Positions 1 to 6,593 of a stretch of DNA of 12,784 nt are shown here, in pieces. The stretch covers positions 1-12,784 of the forward strand of contig CAJMPU010000034.1 in the NCBI GenBank assembly GCA_905215505.1, written 5' to 3'. This DNA comes from an uncultured bacterium (GTDB taxonomy: Bacteria; Actinomycetota; Coriobacteriia; Coriobacteriales; Coriobacteriaceae). The position numbers and the translations under genes are program-made. The notes beneath the pieces were generated by a model. The model was not told the origin of the DNA. It did no database searches and saw only the letters and a program-made list of their open reading frames with translations. How positions within the stretch are numbered: position 1 is the stretch's first letter; each line of letters starts with the position of its first letter.

Positions 1-25
1 GCGAGCAAGGTGACGTGAAAGAGGA

Positions 26-50
26 GGGCATTGACCTTTTGGTCATGCCC
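26..50 (-). terminator. Hairpin terminator downstream of proB
   Basis: On the minus strand this is a 10-bp stem with a single bulged A, arms GGGCATGACC and GGTCAATGCCC, around an AAAA loop. It is followed by TCCTCTTTC, an interrupted T tract. It begins 50 bases past the proB stop codon, where a transcript end is expected. The T tract is weak, so termination may be partial. I see no gene in bases 1-100 of this window. Confidence 0.55.
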
Positions 51-100
51 GACGATTGTACGTCAGATTGCCGCTTAGGGGCGTTTGCAGCGTCAATTGG

Positions 101-1228
101 TTAGGCGAACACTATCAAGTTGTCCCTATGGATCGCGGGCTTCTCGGCCAGGTCTGCGAGCAGGCGGTTGCTGGCAATCTGGTCCTGGCGGCGGCCGGCT
201 GCAAGCTCCAGCACGTCCGAATCGGCCTCGGCGATACCACGGGCGACAACCATGCCGCTCGGGTCGCACACGTCGAGCACATCGCCCTCGGCAAACTGGC
301 CATCGACCTCGCGAATACCCACCGCGAGCAGCGACGATCCGCGGCTGACCAGCGCCTTCGCAGCGCCATCATCGACCGTCACCGAGCCATGCGCCTTGTC
401 ACCCAGTGCGATCCACAACTTGCGCGGCGCAATGTCCAGGCGCTCCGCCGGCGGATCGAACAGCGTACCCACGCTCTCGCCGCGGGCCAGACGCACGAGC
501 GCATCGGGCTCCTCGCCCGAGCAAATCACGCTTTGAATGCCCGCCGTCATGAGAATGCGGCTCGCGCGAATCTTGGTGATCATGCCGCCCGTACCCACCG
601 ATGTGGAAGAATCGCCCGCCGAGGCGATAATCTTGGCATCGATCTTATGCACGACCGGGATAAACTCGGCCGTCGGATCCTCATGCGGATTGGCGGTGTA
701 GAGGCCATCGATGTCCGAGAGCGTCACGCACAGATCGGCAGAAACCAGGCAGCTCACAAGCGCCGCCAGCGTGTCGTTGTCGCCGAACTTGATCTCATCG
801 ACGGTAACGGTGTCGTTCTCGTTGACGACCGGCACCACGCCCAGCTCCACCAGGCGCAGCAGGGCGTCGCGCGCGTGCAGGTAGGACGTGCGGCGCGCCG
901 TGTCGTGACGCGTGAGCAGCACGAGCGAGGTGAGCAGGTCGCGCGCATGGAACTCCTCGTCGTAGGCCGACGAGATGATGCACTGACCGGCCGAGGCGCA
1001 GGCCTGCAGGCTCGGCAGGTCACCGACCGGCTTGCGGTCGAAGCCCAGCACGGGATAGCCGCAGGCAATGGCACCCGAGCTCACCACGACCAGGCGCCAG
1101 CCAAGCTCGCGCAGCGCTGCGGCCTGGTCGGCAAGCCCGCCGATAAAGGCGCGGTTGACCTTGCCGTCGGCGCCCACCACCGTGGACGAACCGATCTTTA
1201 CCACCATCGTTTTATAAGAAGTCGTCAT
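101..1228 (-). CDS. proB: Glutamate 5-kinase (ProB) with C-terminal PUA domain
   Basis: Catalyses ATP-dependent phosphorylation of L-glutamate to glutamyl 5-phosphate, the first and feedback-controlled step of proline synthesis, in the cytoplasm. The 375 residues match the long, PUA-containing family form (E. coli about 367). Amino-acid-kinase motifs are visible: VVKIGSST at 9-16, the glycine-rich VVSSGAIACG at 48-57, VVNENDTV near 134, FGDNDTLAALVS at 148-159, LSDIDGLYTANP at 170-181 and GTGGMITKI at 202-210. The PUA domain covers roughly 275-360. The ATG at 1228 gives the usual N-terminus but has no clear Shine-Dalgarno sequence. An in-frame ATG seven codons later also lacks one, so the start is only moderately certain. 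A palindromic terminator separates it from pncB upstream, so it probably has its own promoter. The usual partner proA does not appear in the 100 bases downstream. Confidence 0.96.
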   Translation of the reverse strand: MTTSYKTMVVKIGSSTVVGADGKVNRAFIGGLADQAAALRELGWRLVVVSSGAIACGYPVLGFDRKPVGDLPSLQACASAGQCIISSAYDEEFHARDLLTSLVLLTRHDTARRTSYLHARDALLRLVELGVVPVVNENDTVTVDEIKFGDNDTLAALVSCLVSADLCVTLSDIDGLYTANPHEDPTAEFIPVVHKIDAKIIASAGDSSTSVGTGGMITKIRASRILMTAGIQSVICSGEEPDALVRLARGESVGTLFDPPAERLDIAPRKLWIALGDKAHGSVTVDDGAAKALVSRGSSLLAVGIREVDGQFAEGDVLDVCDPSGMVVARGIAEADSDVLELAAGRRQDQIASNRLLADLAEKPAIHRDNLIVFA

Positions 1229-1299
1229 ACGTCAAACCAATCGAATGTCGAGCGTTCGGGCGAGCTGGGGCAGTCGGGGCGCCTGGTGCGGAACGGACG

Positions 1300-1338
1300 A
1301 AAATGATCCGTTTTCCTCCGTCCCCTTCGGATCATTTT
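1300..1338 (-). terminator. Palindromic terminator/repeat overlapping the pncB stop codon
   Basis: Perfect 10-bp inverted repeat: AAAATGATCC at 1300-1309 and GGATCATTTT at 1329-1338, with a 19-base loop. The pncB stop codon TGA lies inside one arm. Read on either strand, the second arm ends in TTTT, so it could terminate in both directions. The loop carries GGGGACGGAGG on the minus strand, resembling the cores of the other palindromic repeats here. The terminator role is inferred from position and the T run. Confidence 0.6.
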
Positions 1339-2837
1339 GCCCAGGGGAAGGCCGAAGCCGCAGCCATGTTCTTGCGCACGAGCTCGTCGCGCACCTGAGC
1401 CAGGCCCTGCTCCATGCCCACCACATAGGTCTGCGGGTACAGGAAGCGCTTGAAAGCTGCGTCCAGATGGTCAAGTGCCCAGGCGCAACGCTCGCGCGCG
1501 TCCTGGATGCTCTCACGCGGAGCCACCGCACTGCCATCGCGCACGATCGGCACCAGCAGCTCGCGATACTCAAGTTCGGACACGTCGGTCACCAGAGCGG
1601 CATCATTCACGGCCACGAGGGTATTGCCGCGCGCGGCGCCCTCCCCCGCCAGATGGTCCTCGTCGTAGATCATGTCGCAGACCGGGCCGCCAAAGCCGTC
1701 GTAATAACGGCGCACGCGTTGCACACCCGGGATCGTGCGCTTGTAGGGCTGCTCGGAGAGCTTGACCACCGGCGTCCACGGGTCCGTCTCACTCGCACGG
1801 CGGGCGGCGAGCTTGTACACGCCGCCCAGCGCCGGCTGGTCGTAGCAGGTCGCGAGCTTGGTGCCCACGCCAAAGCTATCGATAGGCGCGCCCTGGTCGA
1901 GCAGCGACTGAATCGTGTACTCATCCAAATCGTTAGAAACCGAGATCCCCACATAGGGCAGGCCCTCGGCATCAAAACGGCCGCGCACATACTTGGAGAG
2001 CTTGGCGAGGTCGCCGGAGTCGATGCGAATGGCCGACAGGCGCTCGCCCACCGCTTCCATCTCCTTGGCAACCGTAATGGCATGCTCGCAACCCTCGCGT
2101 ACGTCGTAGGTGTCGATGAGCAGCGTGCAATTCTTGGGGCTCGACTTGGCAAAGGCGCGGAAGGCCTCGAGCTCGGAGTCGAAGCTCATGACCCAGCTGT
2201 GCGCATGCGTGCCAAAGACGGGAATACCGTAGCGGCGGCCGGCGAGCACATTGGACGTAGAGGAGCAGCCGGCAACGTAGCTCGCGCGCGCGACGGCCAG
2301 CCCGCCATCGGGACCCTGGGCGCGGCGCAGGCCAAACTCGGCAACGGGACGGCCGTCCGCCGCCAGCACCACGCGCGCCGTCTTGGTGGCGACAAGCGTC
2401 TGGAAGCCGACGATGTTGAGCAGCGCCGTTTCGAGCAGCTGGCACTCCAGCGCGGGACCGGTGACGCGAACCATGGGTTCGCGCGGAAAGACGAGCTCGC
2501 CCTCGGGGACGGCGTCGATGTTTACATGTGCACGAAAATCGCGCAGGTAGTCGAGGAATGCAGGCTTGAACATCGCACCGCCGGCCGGGGCCTGGAGTGA
2601 GGCGAGGTAGTCGATATCCTCGGGCGTAAAGCGCAGGTTCTCGACCAGCTCGGGCAGCTCGGCGGTGCCGCACATGACGGCATAGGCGCTGCCAAAGGGA
2701 TGGTCGCGGTAAAACGCGGTAAAACAACCCTGCTCATTGGCCTTGCCGCTCTCCCACAGGCCCTGGGCCATAGTGAGCTCGTACAGATCGGTGAGCATTG
2801 CAATGTCGGTGGGATGCGAGATGTCGGTCAAAGCCAT
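1332..2837 (-). CDS. pncB: Nicotinate phosphoribosyltransferase
   Basis: Converts nicotinate, PRPP and ATP to nicotinate mononucleotide in the Preiss-Handler branch of NAD salvage. The 501 residues suit the longer Gram-positive-type enzyme. Family motifs are clear: LTDLYELTMAQ at 15-25, FGLRRAQGPDGGL at 168-180, GTHAHSWV at 209-216, IRIDSGDL at 280-287 (PRPP/phosphate binding) and FGVGTKLAT at 322-330. By family knowledge, a His in the GTHAHSWV segment is the one autophosphorylated by ATP; H213 is the likely equivalent. The ATG at 2837 follows AAAGG with seven bases between. The gene lies 84 bases after the tail-anchored protein gene, with no terminator between, so the two may share a transcript. 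Its own stop codon is inside the palindrome at 1300-1338. Confidence 0.96.
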   Translation of the reverse strand: MALTDISHPTDIAMLTDLYELTMAQGLWESGKANEQGCFTAFYRDHPFGSAYAVMCGTAELPELVENLRFTPEDIDYLASLQAPAGGAMFKPAFLDYLRDFRAHVNIDAVPEGELVFPREPMVRVTGPALECQLLETALLNIVGFQTLVATKTARVVLAADGRPVAEFGLRRAQGPDGGLAVARASYVAGCSSTSNVLAGRRYGIPVFGTHAHSWVMSFDSELEAFRAFAKSSPKNCTLLIDTYDVREGCEHAITVAKEMEAVGERLSAIRIDSGDLAKLSKYVRGRFDAEGLPYVGISVSNDLDEYTIQSLLDQGAPIDSFGVGTKLATCYDQPALGGVYKLAARRASETDPWTPVVKLSEQPYKRTIPGVQRVRRYYDGFGGPVCDMIYDEDHLAGEGAARGNTLVAVNDAALVTDVSELEYRELLVPIVRDGSAVAPRESIQDARERCAWALDHLDAAFKRFLYPQTYVVGMEQGLAQVRDELVRKNMAAASAFPWAK

Positions 2838-2921
2838 GGGGCGACCTTTCGGATGCGTTGTGCAGAGGTTGAGGGTTGGAAAAGGGCAGAGTGTTCGGGC
2901 ATGGCACCCAGCGCGAATGGG

Positions 2922-3362
2922 CTAGAGCAGGCCCATGCTGGTCAGGATCGTGTAGCCCATAAAGATGACAAACGCGATGAGGGCAAGGACAATGATGATT
3001 TTTTGAGCCGGCGCCATGCCAGGGATCTCGTTCTCGCCCGTAGGCTCCTTGGAGGTAACCATGCGCTGGGCAAAGGTCATCTCGTCACGGCTCGGCTTGG
3101 GCTCGACGGACTTGGAACGAGCGACCTTTTTAGGCTGAGGTTTAGGTGCGGTGGGCGCGGGCTTCGCGGCGGCGGGCTTGGGCGCGGGGGCGACGTTCGC
3201 GGCGGCCTCCTCGGCCTTCTCGCGCTCGGCACGCAGGGCGGCCAGCTCCTCACGCTCGCGGCGTGCCTCTTCCTGGGCCTCGCGACGAGCTTTCTCGGCG
3301 CGGAGCTCTTCCAACTCGGCGCGTTCCTCGGCAGACAGTGGTTGGGACTCAAGCTTGGCCAT
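2922..3362 (-). CDS. Small tail-anchored membrane protein with coiled coil, unknown function
   Basis: I do not recognise this 146-residue protein. Residues 8-55 are rich in Glu, Arg, Lys, Ala and Leu and should form a charged coiled coil. Residues 55-90 are an Ala/Pro/Lys linker. Residues about 121-141 (KIIIVLALIAFVIFMGYTIL) are a single hydrophobic segment with only a few residues after it. There is no N-terminal signal, so a C-terminal tail anchor with the bulk in the cytoplasm is the simplest reading. The ATG at 3362 is preceded by AAAGGG seven bases away. A longer GTG-started frame reaches 3398 but runs through the tRNA terminator hairpin and is unlikely. Only about 18 bases separate that terminator's T tract from the start codon, leaving no room for an independent promoter. 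A scaffold or membrane-tether role is possible but unproven. Confidence 0.8.
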   Translation of the reverse strand: MAKLESQPLSAEERAELEELRAEKARREAQEEARREREELAALRAEREKAEEAAANVAPAPKPAAAKPAPTAPKPQPKKVARSKSVEPKPSRDEMTFAQRMVTSKEPTGENEIPGMAPAQKIIIVLALIAFVIFMGYTILTSMGLL

Positions 3363-3380
3363 GGTACAGCCCTTTCTTTT

Positions 3381-3411
3381 AAAAAAAGCCGCCGACACAA
3401 TGTCAGCGGCT
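3381..3411 (-). terminator. Intrinsic terminator of tRNA-Ala
   Basis: Minus strand: an 11-bp stem, AGCCGCTGACA with TGTCGGCGGCT, containing one G-U wobble, a TTG loop and then an unbroken run of Ts. It starts 16 bases after the tRNA 3' end, a textbook rho-independent terminator. It sits immediately before the ribosome binding site of the tail-anchored protein gene, so readthrough here would control that gene. Confidence 0.9.
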
Positions 3412-3426
3412 TATCAAATCCAAGGG

Positions 3427-3499
3427 TGGAGACGAAGGGAGTCGAACCCTCGGCCTCTGCCATGCGACGGCAGCGCTCTCCCAACTGAGCTACGTCCCC
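3427..3499 (-). tRNA. tRNA-Ala, anticodon CGC
   Basis: A 73-base cloverleaf on the minus strand. The acceptor stem GGGGACG pairs with CGTCTCC and includes the G3-U70 wobble that is the identity mark of alanine tRNA. The anticodon stem CTGCC/GGCAG closes the loop GTCGCAT, giving anticodon CGC (codon GCG). The T arm contains GGTTCGACTCC. The discriminator base is A. CCA is not encoded: the genome reads ACCC. A strong promoter lies just upstream and an intrinsic terminator just downstream. Confidence 0.95.
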
Positions 3500-3512
3500 A
3501 GGACAAGTCGAT

Positions 3513-3540
3513 ATTTTACCTACGGCTCGCCAACTGTCAA
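3513..3540 (-). promoter_or_regulatory. Promoter of tRNA-Ala
   Basis: Minus strand: a perfect -35 TTGACA (3535-3540), a 16-base spacer and a -10 TAAAAT (3513-3518). The expected start lies about 7 bases downstream, just ahead of the tRNA 5' end at 3499. This is the best sigma-70-type promoter in the window. It may also supply readthrough transcripts for the tail-anchored gene and pncB. Confidence 0.8.
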
Positions 3541-3552
3541 CGCCCAATACCC

Positions 3553-3680
3553 AGTCTTTTTGGGACGGGGCTTTTTTGACTACTTTCGGATGCCGGTTCG
3601 GCCCCACACCGGGAGTAGTCTTTTTGGGACGGGGCTGTTTTAGCTACCCCTGCCGCTGTTCGGCCAAACCGTTCGCGTTG
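3553..3680. repeat. Tandem pair of about 64-base units with GGGACGGGG core
   Basis: Two units begin at 3553 and 3617. Both start AGTCTTTTTGGGACGGGGCT, identical over 20 bases, and both contain TTCGGCC about 45 bases later. Between these points they diverge. The second unit is also the left arm of the long inverted repeat described next. No open reading frame of note lies here. A non-coding mobile or REP-like repeat is the likeliest explanation. Confidence 0.7.
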
Positions 3681-3722
3681 CCTGTCGGGGTAGCTAAAAC
3701 AGCCCCGTCCCAAAAGACTACT
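3614..3722. repeat. Long inverted repeat, 37/36-base arms
   Basis: The left arm (3614-3650) and right arm (3687-3722) are reverse complements throughout except for one extra A/T in a homopolymer run. The loop (3651-3686) is 36 bases. Each arm contains GGGACGGGG or its complement, and each outer end reads AGTAGTC or its complement. An RNA from either strand would fold into a very stable stem. Such arms look like a pair of repeat units joined head to head, or a small non-autonomous element. No target-site duplication is obvious. Confidence 0.8.
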
Positions 3723-3727
3723 TCTAA

Positions 3728-3758
3728 TGATTTTTTAATCCCCGTCCCAGAAAAATCA
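3728..3758. repeat. Fourth GGGACGGGG palindrome, after the radical SAM gene
   Basis: An 8-bp inverted repeat, TGATTTTT and AAAAATCA, encloses CCCCGTCCC (the reverse complement of the GGGACGGGG core). It lies 12 bases past the radical SAM stop codon. It could act as a weak transcript end on the minus strand, but the stem is AT-rich. Confidence 0.55.
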
Positions 3759-3770
3759 TCGGCGAACGCG

Positions 3771-4709
3771 CTACTTTGCGCTGGTGAGGACGCCGGTGGT
3801 GTCGAACGCCGGGGTAAAGCTCTCGTCTACCGCGCCGCCTTCTTGCCAAAACATCGTCGTAAAGCCCAGGTCGTCGGCATGGTCGAGCACCTGCTCGTAC
3901 TCCTCGCGCGTCACGGCGCGCGCCAGGTCGCCGCCTTGTTCGCGCATGAGGGCATTGGGCGTGTACTGGTTCATGACCGAGATCGGCACGTCGCCCACCG
4001 TCTGCCACACCAGGTCCAACACGCGGCACGAATCGTCCGCATGCCCCGGCAGCACCAGATGACGCACGATTATGCCGCGCCTCATGAGCCCGTCCTCGTC
4101 TACCAGCTCTCCCCCGCGGCGCTCAATCTCGCGCGCCATCTGGGCCAGACCCGACACGGCCACGCGCGGGTAGTCCTTAATATGAGAAAGCGACTGCGCA
4201 AGCCCGGCATCGGCATATTTAAAGTCCGTAAGCCACACGTCGACCAGGTCGCCCAGCGCCGCCACGGCACTCGCGCGCTCGTAACCACTCGTGTTGTAGA
4301 CAATTGGGATGACCAACCCGCGCGTCCGTGCCGCGGCAATCGCGGCAGGCAACAGGTGCGCATAGTGCGTCGCCGTCACCAGGTTGATGTTATTGGCGCC
4401 CTGGTCCTGCAGCTCCAGCATAATCTCGACCAAACGCTCGGGCGAAATCTCAAGACCGAAATTGCCCGTCGAGATCTCGTGGTTTTGGCAGTAGATACAT
4501 TTGAGCGAACAGCCGCTAAAGAAAATCGTACCCGAGCCGGCCTCGCCCGAAATGGGCGGTTCCTCCCACATATGGAGCGCCGCGCGGGCGACCTTAAGCG
4601 TGTTGTCGGCGCCGCACACGCCACGCGCGCCCTCGTCGCGCGCCGCACCGCAACGGCGCGGACACAAATGGCAGGCGGGCGAAAAAAGTTCGGTCAACGA
4701 CGTCGGCAT
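3771..4709 (-). CDS. PflX-like radical SAM protein
   Basis: A 312-residue radical S-adenosylmethionine protein related to pyruvate formate-lyase activating enzymes (the PflX/COG1313 type). The CxxxCxxC motif that binds the catalytic 4Fe-4S cluster is at C67, C71 and C74 (CSLKCIYC). A second N-terminal cysteine group, C13, C16, C20 and C32 (CHLCPRRCG...VCG), is typical of this subgroup and may bind another metal or cluster. The segment SGEAGSGTIFFSGC matches the family. The true substrate is unknown for this family; glycyl-radical activation is only a homology-based guess, and no glycyl-radical enzyme is nearby. The ATG at 4709 follows GGAG with a nine-base gap. A TTG five codons upstream falls at that Shine-Dalgarno and is unlikely. 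It is transcribed divergently from the non-coding RNA region. Confidence 0.9.
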   Translation of the reverse strand: MPTSLTELFSPACHLCPRRCGAARDEGARGVCGADNTLKVARAALHMWEEPPISGEAGSGTIFFSGCSLKCIYCQNHEISTGNFGLEISPERLVEIMLELQDQGANNINLVTATHYAHLLPAAIAAARTRGLVIPIVYNTSGYERASAVAALGDLVDVWLTDFKYADAGLAQSLSHIKDYPRVAVSGLAQMAREIERRGGELVDEDGLMRRGIIVRHLVLPGHADDSCRVLDLVWQTVGDVPISVMNQYTPNALMREQGGDLARAVTREEYEQVLDHADDLGFTTMFWQEGGAVDESFTPAFDTTGVLTSAK

Positions 4710-4792
4710 AAAAACATGCTCCAAAACAATGATTCAGCAGCTCAAACGTAAAGGGACCAACCGCACAGACGGCTCGAGCCCAAGGCGCCGTA

Positions 4793-4821
4793 ATCGTCCG
4801 ACACGATTTTTATAATGTCAA
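4793..4821 (-). promoter_or_regulatory. Probable promoter of the radical SAM gene
   Basis: Minus strand: -35 TTGACA (4816-4821), a 17-base spacer and a weak -10 GACGAT (4793-4798). The leader to the ATG at 4709 would be about 75 bases. The perfect -35 supports it and the poor -10 weakens it. It overlaps the plus-strand TATAAT by one base. Confidence 0.45.
4811..4816 (+). promoter_or_regulatory. -10 box of the non-coding RNA
   Basis: A perfect TATAAT on the plus strand, with transcription expected to start near 4823. I see no good -35 hexamer 15-18 bases upstream, so activity may need an activator or rely on the -10 alone. It interlocks with the minus-strand promoter. Confidence 0.5.
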
Positions 4822-4822
4822 G

Positions 4823-5003
4823 ACTGGAATCGACAAAGTGCCGCTTTATGATGTAGGTATTCCGCCCCCCGCGGAGCAACTGGGTGAACCGTCGCGTTTA
4901 TTTAGGGAGCCCACACAGTCGTACCTAGTACAGGTATCCTTCGTTGTTAAGGACGCTGGAACAGTCGATGAGGGCACCCACCTGTTTTAGGTGGGTTCAT
5001 TTT
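4823..5003 (+). ncRNA. Probable structured non-coding RNA, unidentified
   Basis: A segment of about 180 bases bounded by a TATAAT box and a clear intrinsic terminator, with no convincing reading frame. Possible pairings: ATCGAC (4829-4834) with GTCGAT (4964-4969) closes the whole; TCCGC/GCGGA around CCCCC (4861-4875) and TCCTT/AAGGA (4937-4953) are local hairpins. TACCTA at 4922-4927 can pair with TAGGTA at 4854-4859, while the overlapping GTACCT pairs with AGGTAT at 4932-4937, so the two states exclude each other. Size, a closing stem and a small hairpin on the 3' side of an open centre recall 6S RNA, but the closing stem is short and I cannot confirm it. A leader acting on the downstream glycosyltransferase, or the described Collinsella-1 motif, are alternatives. 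Confidence 0.5.
4976..5003 (+). terminator. Intrinsic terminator of the non-coding RNA
   Basis: A perfect 8-bp stem, ACCCACCT with AGGTGGGT, around a GTTTT loop, followed by TCATTTT. The next plus-strand start codon is about 230 bases away, so this closes a separate transcript or attenuates a long leader. Confidence 0.8.
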
Positions 5004-5015
5004 CGTAACGTGGGG

Positions 5016-5042
5016 GGTGGTTTTCATTTGCCGAAAACCACC
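5016..5042. repeat. Perfect 10-bp hairpin of unknown role
   Basis: GGTGGTTTTC (5016-5025) and GAAAACCACC (5033-5042) flank ATTTGCC. No T tract follows on either strand, so it is not an obvious terminator. The arms use the same AAAACCACC word as the 39-base repeats further right, but in inside-out order. The rest of 5043-5234 shows no gene, repeat or clear promoter. Confidence 0.6.
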
Positions 5043-5234
5043 ATTACAGCCCATATGGATCCCCGCCGGTATCCCGACAAGCCATCGACAACATCCCAAT
5101 ATCTGGTAAGCGCGTGATTATCGCTGCATGCAATTCCATGCACCCCCCGTGGTCGAGTATCATGGTTCGGCTATGCCCTTTGCGCATGGCGTTCTTCTGA
5201 CCTTTTCCTTCGACGCTTGGCGGTTTTTAGATTC

Positions 5235-6434
5235 ATGGCTTCATCCCCGAGCTACATACCGTACCTATGCGTGGCAGCGGCGGCCTTTATCACGACCTTC
5301 CTCATGGTGCCCCTGGTCAAGCGCTTGGCAATTAAGCTCGACGCCGTCGACTATCCTTCCAAGCGCCGCATCAACACCAAGCCCATCCCGCGTTTGGGCG
5401 GAACGGCGGTGTTTTTGGGCCTGGTCGTTGCCTGCATTGTGCAAATCCTAGGCACCTGGCACCTAGGCTGGCCGCCCGTCCTGGTGCCGCACCCGCGCCT
5501 TCACATTAGCTATCCCATGCTGGCGCTCTCCTTTACCGTCATCTTTGCGACCGGCGCTATCGACGACGTCTTCCAGCTCAAGCCCAAGCAAAAGCTGGCC
5601 GGACAGGTCCTCGCTGCGCTCATCGCCTGCGTGGGTGGCCTGCGCATCGGCGTCATCGTCAACCCGTTTGCCCCCGGCGAAATCATGCTCGGATGGCTCG
5701 CCTACCCCATCACCGTGATCTATCTGGTGGCATTCACCAACATCATTAACCTCATCGACGGCCTCGACGGCTTAGCCACGGGCATCTGCGGCATCGCGTC
5801 GTTCACCATGTTTTCGATGGCCGTTCTCTCGGGCCGCATCGACGCCGCCGCGCTCTCCATTGCGCTCTTTGGCGCCTGTCTGGCCTTTTTGCGCTACAAC
5901 TTCAACCCCGCAAGCATCTTCTTGGGCGACTCGGGGTCGCTGCTTCTGGGCTTTGCGCTGGGCTCCATCTCGCTACTCAACGTGAGCCGCACCGCCGCGC
6001 TCACCTCGCTTATCATCCCGCTCATCGTTGCCGGCGTGCCCATCATCGACACGTTTAGCGCCATCGTGCGCCGCAAGCGCGCCCACATTAGCATCGGGCA
6101 GGCCGACAAGGGCCACATCCACCACCGCCTGATCCAAGAGGGCTACAACCAAAAGCAGGCAGTGCTCCTCATCTACGCCTGGTGCATTATGCTTTCGGCC
6201 GGCGCCGCCGCGATCAACCAGGTCGAGGTGCCCATGCGCGTGCTCATCTTTACCGTGCTCGCCATTGGCTCGGCGGCCTTTGCCAAGCATCTACATCTGT
6301 TTGAGCCCGTGCTGCGCCACCATTACAACAAGCGCACGCACGAGGATGAGCTCGTCACCCCCGACGACCCCGCCTTTAAGCAGGAGGAGCAGGCAGCCGA
6401 GGAACGTAAGGAAGAGCGCCACCACAAGCTCTAG
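5235..6434 (+). CDS. WecA/TagO-type undecaprenyl-phosphate sugar-1-phosphate transferase
   Basis: A multi-pass membrane enzyme (399 residues) of the MraY/WecA family. By homology it transfers a HexNAc-1-phosphate, probably GlcNAc-1-phosphate, from a UDP-sugar to undecaprenyl phosphate, priming synthesis of a teichoic-acid-like or other cell-surface glycan. Signatures include the Asp pair D110-D111 in GAIDDVF, NIINLIDGLDGLATG at 169-183, GDSGS at 231-235 and HIHHRL at 294-299, the His motif that separates WecA/TagO from MraY. About ten or eleven hydrophobic segments are spread over residues 8-350, and the C-terminal 40 residues are highly charged. The ATG at 5235 is chosen over a TTG at 5217 because the family N-terminus fits, but the only Shine-Dalgarno-like sequence, GGCGG, is 11 bases away. 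Expression may involve the upstream RNA region. Sugar specificity cannot be read from sequence. Confidence 0.92.
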   Translation: MASSPSYIPYLCVAAAAFITTFLMVPLVKRLAIKLDAVDYPSKRRINTKPIPRLGGTAVFLGLVVACIVQILGTWHLGWPPVLVPHPRLHISYPMLALSFTVIFATGAIDDVFQLKPKQKLAGQVLAALIACVGGLRIGVIVNPFAPGEIMLGWLAYPITVIYLVAFTNIINLIDGLDGLATGICGIASFTMFSMAVLSGRIDAAALSIALFGACLAFLRYNFNPASIFLGDSGSLLLGFALGSISLLNVSRTAALTSLIIPLIVAGVPIIDTFSAIVRRKRAHISIGQADKGHIHHRLIQEGYNQKQAVLLIYAWCIMLSAGAAAINQVEVPMRVLIFTVLAIGSAAFAKHLHLFEPVLRHHYNKRTHEDELVTPDDPAFKQEEQAAEERKEERHHKL

Positions 6435-6593
6435 GGTAAGCTGCCGAGAATGTGCCAAGGCATCGCTGACCAAGTGCAACTACATCGCATCAATCGCGTA
6501 AGCCACCCCTTGCCAGCCCCTCGCCTACTTACGCCCCGCCCCTCCAATAAACGCGTTATCATCTTGACCCATGAACATACGTTAGGAGCAATC

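Noticed and set aside
56..1306. Long plus-strand open frame opposite proB
   Set aside because: It is antisense to a clear proB with intact motifs and has no recognisable domain; long antisense frames are expected in GC-rich DNA.
1245..2600. Long plus-strand open frame opposite pncB
   Set aside because: It mirrors a well-supported gene, and its composition (rich in His, Arg, Ala and Gly) is that of an antisense shadow.
3363..3398. Longer GTG start for the tail-anchored protein
   Set aside because: It would begin in the loop of the tRNA terminator and translate through its T tract, while the ATG at 3362 has a good Shine-Dalgarno.
4876..4896. T-box leader, suggested by TGGGTGAACCGTCGCG
   Set aside because: It resembles the T-box only loosely, the tRNA-pairing TGGN is not in place, no stem I or specifier loop is visible, and the downstream gene is not an aminoacyl-tRNA or amino-acid gene.
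6571..6585. Four-codon leader peptide before trpS
   Set aside because: It has no Trp codon, no ribosome binding site of its own and no attenuator structure nearby.
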